DNA of 64,000 nt from Atherix ibis (lineage: Eukaryota > Arthropoda > Insecta > Diptera > Athericidae): contig OY282605.1 in assembly GCA_958298945.1 (NCBI GenBank), positions 116,990,267 to 117,054,266 of the forward strand, given 5' to 3'. Below the pieces are notes generated by a model. It had not been told where the DNA came from and made no database searches. It saw nothing but the letters and a program-made list of their open reading frames with translations. Made by a program: the position numbers and the translations under genes. Within the stretch, counting starts at the first letter, position 1; the number at the start of each line of letters is the position of its first letter. Below are positions 57,844 through 64,000 of this stretch, piece after piece.

Positions 57844-58649
57844 TAAAGGTTTTGCTTACAGTTTTCTTCGATTGCAGGGGCTTGGTGCATCATGAGTTCT
57901 TGTCACAGGGTAGAATGGTCAATAAGAAATATTACCTGCAAGTTATGCGCAAGTTGCGCGAAGCAATCCGTTAGAAACGCGCAGATTTGTGGAAAAACAA
58001 AAATTGGCTTTTGCCTTTTTTGGCCAAAAGCAACACATTAATAATGCCGCAGCCACCGTATTCCCCAGATCTGCCCCCTGTGACTTTTTCTTGTTCCCGA
58101 AACAGATTCTTTGTTCCATATTTTGGAATGGGCAAATATCAAAGACGAGCCAAAACACGTGCAAGCAAAGCAGCTGTCAAAAATTAACTGAACATTCAAA
58201 ATGGCCGAACTTGTCGACATAAGTGAGAGACATGAGTACCAACATAACGCCACAAAAAATCGAAAATCGAATATACGTAACCCGCGAAATTTCAAAATTC
58301 GCGATACTTTTTGAACAGACCTGGTATATTTTTAAGATGATGAGAAAAAGGCAGTTATCTAAAAACCCAAGTTAGGGTCAATTAACTTGGTTAGATACAA
58401 ATCTGGATATAAGTTTACACAAAGACAATTGACCTAAGGTTCATTGATCTTAACACTCTCTTAGGTTTTTTTTAAAAAATAACCTTACACAGATTTGATG
58501 ATAATTTTAGACATTTTTTTATAACAATTTTAAAGTAGCCAGTGTAAAGAGGAACAGGAATATGAATATATTGTTATTTATGCGAACATTAAAGTTTTTT
58601 TAATTTAATGTATAAAAATTTTAAATATATTTTTTGGTTAAAAAATTTC

Positions 58650-58975
58650 TGTTTGGTCATAAGGAGACAAATAATGAGAGGCGAATGCGTTAACGGAAGC
58701 TTTAAGGTTAATTTGAAGATACGAACGCAATTCAGACAACTTGTGACGATAACTAAAATCTGTAAAAAATTATTAAACTTTAACAATCTTATGGGAATAC
58801 ATACAATTGCGACACCCTACAAAAGCGAGAAACGATTAATTCGTCGAATTAGCTTCGGTTTCTAAATTTTCATTCTCGTCGTAATTCGTAGCACTGTCAC
58901 ACATTTCAGTACTTGGTTTATATGGCAGCATTTCCGACGATACAGGCTAACGAGAACTACAATCGTTCACGAACT
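58650..58975 (+). repeat. Dispersed repeat, copy 3
   Basis: ACAATCTTATGGGAATACAT, AAGCGAGAAACG and CATTTCAGTACTTG...ATATGGCAG match the copies near 41.3-41.5 and 50.9-51.2 kb. Confidence 0.5.
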
Positions 58976-59507
58976 TCGCGTATGCCGGGTTACTCTCCAC
59001 ACAACTGCAACAATAAAGGAACGTCTTTTGATCAGCTGATTAATAGTTTTAGAGCGAATCGAAGTGTTCGTGCTTTCTCACTACTTTAAGATAGATTCCC
59101 ATTAAAACATTACACCTTCATTTAACAAAAATTCATAATTTATTAAATTTTTATTGTAACTGAATATTATGTATTCTGTAAATTTTAGTAATCGTTACTT
59201 GTTCTCGCCGATATTGTATTCGGTATTTTATCGACGAATAAATTGCGAGCACAAGTTTCGATACGAATGTGTAAACGTTCTCTAAGGTTCTTATGCTTGT
59301 ATGTATAACGAGCAACGAAGAGAAGCTACTCATTGCAGCTATATGACAACATTGCCCCATTCAATAATCTTCATAACGTATTAATTACATTTATTATAAG
59401 ATTTTTCTCTTAACACTCAAAAAAAGTGGAATAATGAAACTAATAATATTTAAAATGTTTGAAATGTAAATAATAAAATTTTATAAGATGGAAACAATTG
59501 AGCTTAC

Positions 59508-59945
59508 ATGTTTATCTTCTACCAGTATGGATTCTCCATTAATTTTTACACTTATGATATGATGTCGAATTTTAAATCGATCCACCCAACCATTTGTCCA
59601 AACGAAATCGCCACGTTCGAATTGTTCAGCAAACCTTTCAGCTTGAGCCTTCAAGGTTGGTCCGTCTACTACGGCTCCGGCTCTGGTTTGTGCCGTGAAC
59701 CATCTATACAGTGCTCCGTCAATTTCGCCAAATTTACATCTTCGGAATTTTTTCGTCTCGGTTATATTGTTTTTCATTGCCATAATGTAAATGTCTTTAT
59801 TTTTCCATAAAGTCGATACTGACGATGATGATAGGGAATACTTCTTACATATGTCACCATTTTTTGCACCATCTTCTATTTCACGTATAATTTTCACTTT
59901 CTCACTAATCGAAAGACACTTCCTCTTATGAACAGGAACAGACAT
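59508..59945 (-). CDS. CENP-B/psq HTH exon, divergent paralogue D
   Basis: From ATG 59945, 146 residues in phase 0 to a consensus GTAAGC donor at 59502-59507. psq HTH: KRKCLSISEKVKIIREIEDG, KNGDICKKYSLSSSSVSTLW. Second CENP-B-type HTH: LKAQAERFAEQFERGDFVWT, NGWVDRFKIRHH. It is more complete than copies A-C (KINGESILVEDKH end) and closer to the CENP-B/jerky pattern. No BESS-like exon was found in the 13 kb to the left that is not already assigned to copies A-C or transposons, so its downstream exon is unknown. Alternative: one member of a pogo-derived family. Confidence 0.7.
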
Positions 59946-59949
59946 CTAA

Positions 59950-61260
59950 ACAACAGAAGGGTTCATCCCTTACTGATTTTACAATAGTTTTCGTTATATC
60001 GATGTTTCGGTGTCCTTTAATGTAGAAGTGTAAATTTGTTGAGAGTGTAGTGACTGTTAGAACGTGTACCTCACTGAAAATACAAACAAAAACCGGTGTC
60101 GGTATATACATGTAGTGTGCTCGTTATAAAAGCCTACTTATGTTGGGGAATGAGTACTCATCGTAGAAATGACCTTATAACATCACACGCTCTGCTTGAA
60201 AATATTACCATGTGTGTCAGAATTATTGTGTGTAGACTTTTTTCCCCATACGTAATGTATATTTTAATATTTAAAAACAAAATAATCATATTTTATTGTA
60301 TATTGTATGAAATATAAGATAAATTAACAAATTCTGTTATTATTATTATTTCTTTTTTATTGAGGAAATTTACAAAACTGAATTACATTCGTGCGAGAAA
60401 CTTCTTCTAAATTAAATGCGATTTATTAAATTTATTATTTGTTTTTTTTTTTTTTTTAAATAAAAAATATATATTAATAAATAAGTTAATAATTTACTCA
60501 TTAATTTAAAAGGAAACATTTTTTTTTTGTAAATTTAATTTTATAATTTGTAAAATAATTATAAAGCAGTTGAGACCTTTTGTTTGCGCTACAAATAATT
60601 GCATTTATTTTTTATTTTGTAACATAATGTATAAATCATATATATTTTTACTAATATTTTTGAATTTTATGAGGGAAAATACATTTTTTTCGAACAACAT
60701 ATACTTAAAAAAATTATTTGTTGATAAGTAAAAATTTGATAATTATTTCTTGAAATCTAAAATTAAATGTAATTGTAAGATGCAGCTATGTATGTATGTG
60801 GAGAAATATAATTAACAATGCAAAGCAACAGGAAATAGGAAACAACAGCAATTATTTTTTCTCAACTCATGATTCCAAGTCAATATTCAGTATAATAGAT
60901 CTTGCGGCCATTGTTGCCTGAAACGTCGCATGGGTGTTTGTTTGTAGATAGTGTAACAGAGGATAGTTCCTTTACAAGAGCGATGGAAATGAAGGGAAGG
61001 ACGGAATTTTTTATATCTGGAAATTGCCTAATCATTTGATCGTTTATCCAAAAGCCTTTGTACTTTTTTGTTACGTCAGTTTAGTTCCCTAGCAGGGAAT
61101 GTAACGCTTACCCAGCCGATTAAAGATTTATTACCGGTTAGGAATGATGCCTGACCGATTGCATTAAAACATAGATTATTTTCCACAGCACGTTCGAAAA
61201 TGTAAGCAATTACTTTCCGCTTTACTAAGCATTACTGATATTATTGAAGGAATTTCATTG
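59950..61260. other. No gene seen
   Basis: AT-rich, with long T and A runs. 59950-60110 may contain the promoter or 5' UTR of gene D. Confidence 0.45.
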
Positions 61261-61264
61261 ATTT

Positions 61265-61742
61265 CGGTGTTGCATTATCCTGAAGCCGTTACATACTGCG
61301 TTACCCTGATGTCGTTACATATTGCATTACCCTGAAGTCGTTACGCATTGCATTTCCCTGAAGCCGTTACATGTTGCATTACCCTGAAGCCGTTACATAT
61401 TGCATTCCCCTGAAGCCGTTACGCATTGCATTTCCCTGAAGCCGTTACATGTTGCATTATCCTGAAGCCGTTACATATTGCATTATCCTGAAGCTGTTAC
61501 ATGTTTCATTACCCTGAAGCCGTTACATATTGCATTGCCCGGAAGCCATTACGTATTACATTACCCTGAAGCCGTTACATATTGCAATACCCTGAAGGCA
61601 TTACATATTGCAATACCCTGAAGCCGTTACATATTTCATTACCTCGAAGCCGTTACATATTGCATTAACCTGAAGCCGTTACGCATTTCATTTCCCTGAA
61701 GCCGTTACATATTGCATTACCCTGAAGCCGTCACATATTGGA
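61265..61742. repeat. 26-bp minisatellite, about 18 units
   Basis: The consensus TGCATTACCCTGAAGCCGTT followed by ACATAT recurs nearly without gaps. Subvariants (TTTCCCTGAAG, GTTACGCAT, GTTACATGT) alternate in places. Confidence 0.93.
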
Positions 61743-62056
61743 GCCCGTTCTTACTATTTAATATGAAAAATAAAAATATTATTGTTGTATTATTTAAACA
61801 GATTTTTAAAAAAAACTATATATTCAAATATCACTGGTGCATGAATATTTCTCCATGGTTGTTTATTTAATCGAATAAGGCTAGTAAATTGAGCCTCTTA
61901 AGAAACTATGGGACTAAATTCGTACCTAAATTTACCTCGCTAGTGGTATAAGACAATATGGTTATATAGAACATATTGACAATATAAGGTTTTTTTTAAA
62001 AAATTTATTTCCATATTGTTAATTTTTGCAATTTATTTTCAATAAAATCCGAAATA
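61743..62056. other. No gene seen
   Basis: AT-rich linker between the minisatellite and the next element. Confidence 0.4.
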
Positions 62057-62825
62057 TACGAGGTCTGTTCAAAAAGTATCGCGAATTTTGAATTTTCGCG
62101 GGTTACGTATATTCGATTTTTGATTTTTTTTGTGGCTATATGTTGGTACTCATGTCTCTCACATATGCCGACAAGTTCGACCATTTTGAATGTTCAGTTA
62201 ATTTTTGACAGCTGCTTTGCTTGCACGTGTTTTGGTTCGTCTTCGATATTGCTCAATTTCGACCAAAAACAGCATTGTATTAACATTGCTAAGGAGCGCC
62301 AAGGTCGGTCGAATGTGAAGGTTTTGCTTACATTTCTTCGATTGCAGGGGCGTGGTGCATCATGAGTTCTTGCCACAGGGTAGAACGGTCAATAAGGAAT
62401 ATTACCTGCAAGTTATGCGCAAGTTGCGCGAAGCAATCCGTTAGAAACGCGCAGATTTGTGGAAAAACAAAAATTGGCTTTTGCCTTTTTTGGCCAAAAG
62501 CAACACATTAATAATGCCGCAGCCACCGTATTCACCAGATCTGCCCCCCTGTGATTTTTTCTTGTTCCCAAAACTGAAGAGCTCCATGAAAGGACGACGC
62601 TATGCTACGATTGAGGAGATAAAGACGGCATCGAATGAGGAGCTGAACAAGATCACAAAAAATAATTATTTTGAAGTGCTTAGAGGATTGGAAAAAACGT
62701 TGGCACAAGTGTATAATATCTGGTGGTGATTACTTTGAAGGGGACAAAATAGATATTCATGAATAAATAAATAATTTTTGCAAAAAAAAAACAAAATTTG
62801 TGATACTTTTTAAGCAGACCTCGTA
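62057..62825 (+). mobile_element. 'TACGAGGTCTGTTC' element, internally deleted copy (769 bp)
   Basis: Both ends are present: TACGAGGTCTGTTCAAAAAG at 62057 and the inverted CTTTTTAAGCAGACCTCGTA ending at 62825. Only the C-terminal half of the transposase remains. Confidence 0.88.
62310..62729 (+). pseudogene. Mariner-like transposase, C-terminal half
   Basis: Frames carry RGASSAT-like remnants, VMRKLREAIR, a stop, LWKNKNWLLPFLAKSNTLIM, QPPYSPDLPPCDFFLFPKLK (third Asp block) and KGRRYATIEEIKTASNEELN, ending near 62729. The second Asp segment (HDNAPAH-like) is absent, replaced by a short junction. The same stop and junction occur at 57975-58050, so they predate both copies. Confidence 0.85.
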
Positions 62826-63340
62826 CTTAGTAGTAAGGTTAATGTCGGAAGACTGTTGGACTATGCAGTTATACTCGAATAATAGTCAAAGACGCATCAT
62901 ATATGATTTATATTTTGAATCATTGTTTTGATAATATCTAAGACCATCTCTTAGGGCACATTTTCTGGCACTTTTTCGTAAAAATTTATATTTTGAATCA
63001 TCGCTTTGATAATAATTAAAACTATTTTTTTTTCTTCTAAAAGATTCATACAACTCCAAACCAGCATATCTAAGAGTAAGTATGAATATTAAATTTTTTT
63101 TTTTTGCTTTAATCTTCATTTAGTTTCTCTGGCAAACCATAATGCTGAATATATTAAATTTGCTTTCATCTGAAATTAAATTGTAAGAACTTTCTAATAT
63201 TGCTATTTTAAATTTTTAAAGGATTACCCAATTTTAAATACACTTAAAATTTGGAAAATTGATAAAATTTTTATTTTATTATATTGCTTGGATCTTATTA
63301 TTATGCATAAAATATATAATTATTCAAATAGATGCCACAA
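62826..63340. other. No gene seen
   Basis: AT-rich. A TTTATATTTTGAATCAT-GTTTTGATAATA-type block occurs twice, about 72 bases apart (near 62908 and 62986). Confidence 0.45.
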
Positions 63341-63341
63341 G

Positions 63342-63421
63342 ACTTCTTGCTGGAGTCAAATTTATTTTTCCCACATTTCGGCACTTCTTGCTGGAGTCAA
63401 CTTATTTTTCCCACATTTCGG
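63342..63421. repeat. Direct duplication of about 39 bp
   Basis: CTTCTTGCTGGAGTCAA, then TTATTTTTCCCACATTTCGG, is repeated twice in direct succession. Confidence 0.85.
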
Positions 63422-63439
63422 CCATTATTCGACGGATGT

Positions 63440-63640
63440 TATTTTTTCATTGCTCTAAAGTTTGAGGATTGTCTACGTAAATGCGATCTTTCATGGAGCT
63501 CCACAAAAAATATTTGAAGGCCGTCAAATCACAACAATTGACATCAATCACCGAAGCTGGATGCGAATTACTCGTCCTGTGAACATTTTGGGCAATAAAA
63601 CCAAAAAATTGTCGTTTTGCGATGTGGACACCACACATAG
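63440..63640 (-). pseudogene. DD41D-like transposase fragment
   Basis: Minus strand reads DVNCCDLTAFKYFLWSSMKD and RIYVDNPQTLEQ, corresponding to the NWPPRSCDLTPLDYFLWG...VYADNPQTLE block around the third catalytic Asp, here replaced by Lys. It is isolated and degraded. Confidence 0.65.
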
Positions 63641-64000
63641 TCTAGATTCAATTCTGTCAGTTCTGGCGCAAAAAAGCCGGATACCATATGGCCATAAAGA
63701 AGTCTCTATATATTTAATGGTGCTATGCCGCATCTTAAGACAAGATAACACCGGTCGCCCACGACCATTGGGATTGAGATACGCTCAATCAGCGCACTAC
63801 CATAAATGATAGTTAGCAGTCAGTAGTCAGTTACAAGCTGACTACTCCAACTGCTGGTGGCGAGGACTATCTAAACCTCTGCTGTCATAAGCAGTGACAA
63901 CGCCCGAGATAATTGCAATGCATTGCTACATTTGCCAGTTACCTCCCACCTGCGATCCGGAGATCGTACCCGCGATATGGGTTTCAACCACAGCCACTAC
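63641..64000. other. Unassigned, relatively GC-rich right edge
   Basis: The last 250 bases are more GC-rich and contain tandem CAGTCAGTAGTCAG-like and AGCTGACTACTCC segments. They may be the start of another transposon crossing the window edge. Confidence 0.3.

Larger units (their letters stand above)
56400..58110 (+). pseudogene. Mariner-like transposase split by insertion
   Basis: Two pieces of one frame, about 56400-56560 and 57846-58110, flank the mariner. The first Asp box (TGHESWVY) has His where Asp is expected, and the region after QPPYSPDLPP is shifted. AIR*KRADLW shows an in-frame stop shared with the copy at 62340-62729. It is inactive. Confidence 0.8.
56169..58326 (+). mobile_element. 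'TACGAGGTCTGTTC' element with rearranged right end, hosting a mariner
   Basis: The left end at 56169 leads into a transposase piece (RVITGHESWVYSFDVETKAQ, KLPHEPRPKKARQVR), interrupted at 56561 by a mariner and resuming at 57846 (KVLLTVFFDCRGLVHHEFLS, QPPYSPDLPP). The normal right end is absent. Instead 58130-58326 is an inverted copy of the left terminus, ending CTTTTTGAACAGACCTGGTA. Confidence 0.8.

Overview
The window is AT-rich eukaryotic DNA, almost certainly from a higher fly (Diptera). It holds two clearly conserved, intron-containing housekeeping genes: a REV7/MAD2L2 HORMA protein and a peroxiredoxin-5 that looks fly-like. The rest is mostly insect transposons: several mariner lineages, a DD41D 'rosa'-type Tc1/mariner element (a type first described in medflies), P-element-like THAP transposons, piggyBac, a PIF/Harbinger relic, and Jockey-, R1- and RTE-like retrotransposons. 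A tephritid-like fly would fit, but the species cannot be fixed from sequence alone. No tRNA gene, CRISPR array or bacterial operon is present.

Layout. 1-6.5 kb: a non-autonomous rosa-type DNA transposon split by an apparently full-length, uninterrupted RTE-like retrotransposon (1257-4572), followed by a P-like THAP element with TIRs and an 8-bp target duplication. 7.6-18.1 kb: decayed mariners, a Jockey RT fragment fused to a mariner, a second rosa-type copy that serves as the empty site for the first, and an R1-like tail. 18-31 kb: mostly gene-poor simple-sequence DNA with a CACGTG array, a duplicated block, a 41-bp minisatellite with a three-unit higher-order pattern, a long perfect-loop hairpin, and one 5' coding exon of an unidentified minus-strand gene. 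31.3-34.0 kb: REV7 and PRDX5 on the plus strand.

34.5-46.6 kb: a minus-strand tandem triplication of a gene pairing a CENP-B/psq-type DNA-binding exon with an acidic, BESS-like exon. Copy A carries an intact mariner in its intron. Copy B has lost the first half of its DNA-binding exon to a 3.3-kb nest of transposon fragments. Copy C looks intact. A fourth, divergent DNA-binding exon (D) lies at 59.5-59.9 kb. 46.7-50.8 kb: a 4-kb P-like element with a decayed THAP transposase. 51.6-53.7 kb: a piggyBac between TTAA sites, itself hit by a 166-bp MITE. 54.7-58.3 kb and 62.0-62.8 kb: an element family with 'TACGAGGTCTGTTC' ends, one copy split by another mariner. 61.3-61.7 kb: a 26-bp minisatellite.

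The most unusual feature is the 5' leader of the RTE-like retrotransposon. It is a full-length 5S rRNA-like sequence with a re-paired closing helix, followed directly by a canonical tRNA T-arm/B box and three further predicted hairpins, ahead of an intact endonuclease-reverse transcriptase ORF. The element is flanked by a 12-bp target-site duplication, and the uninterrupted site is present elsewhere in the same window.
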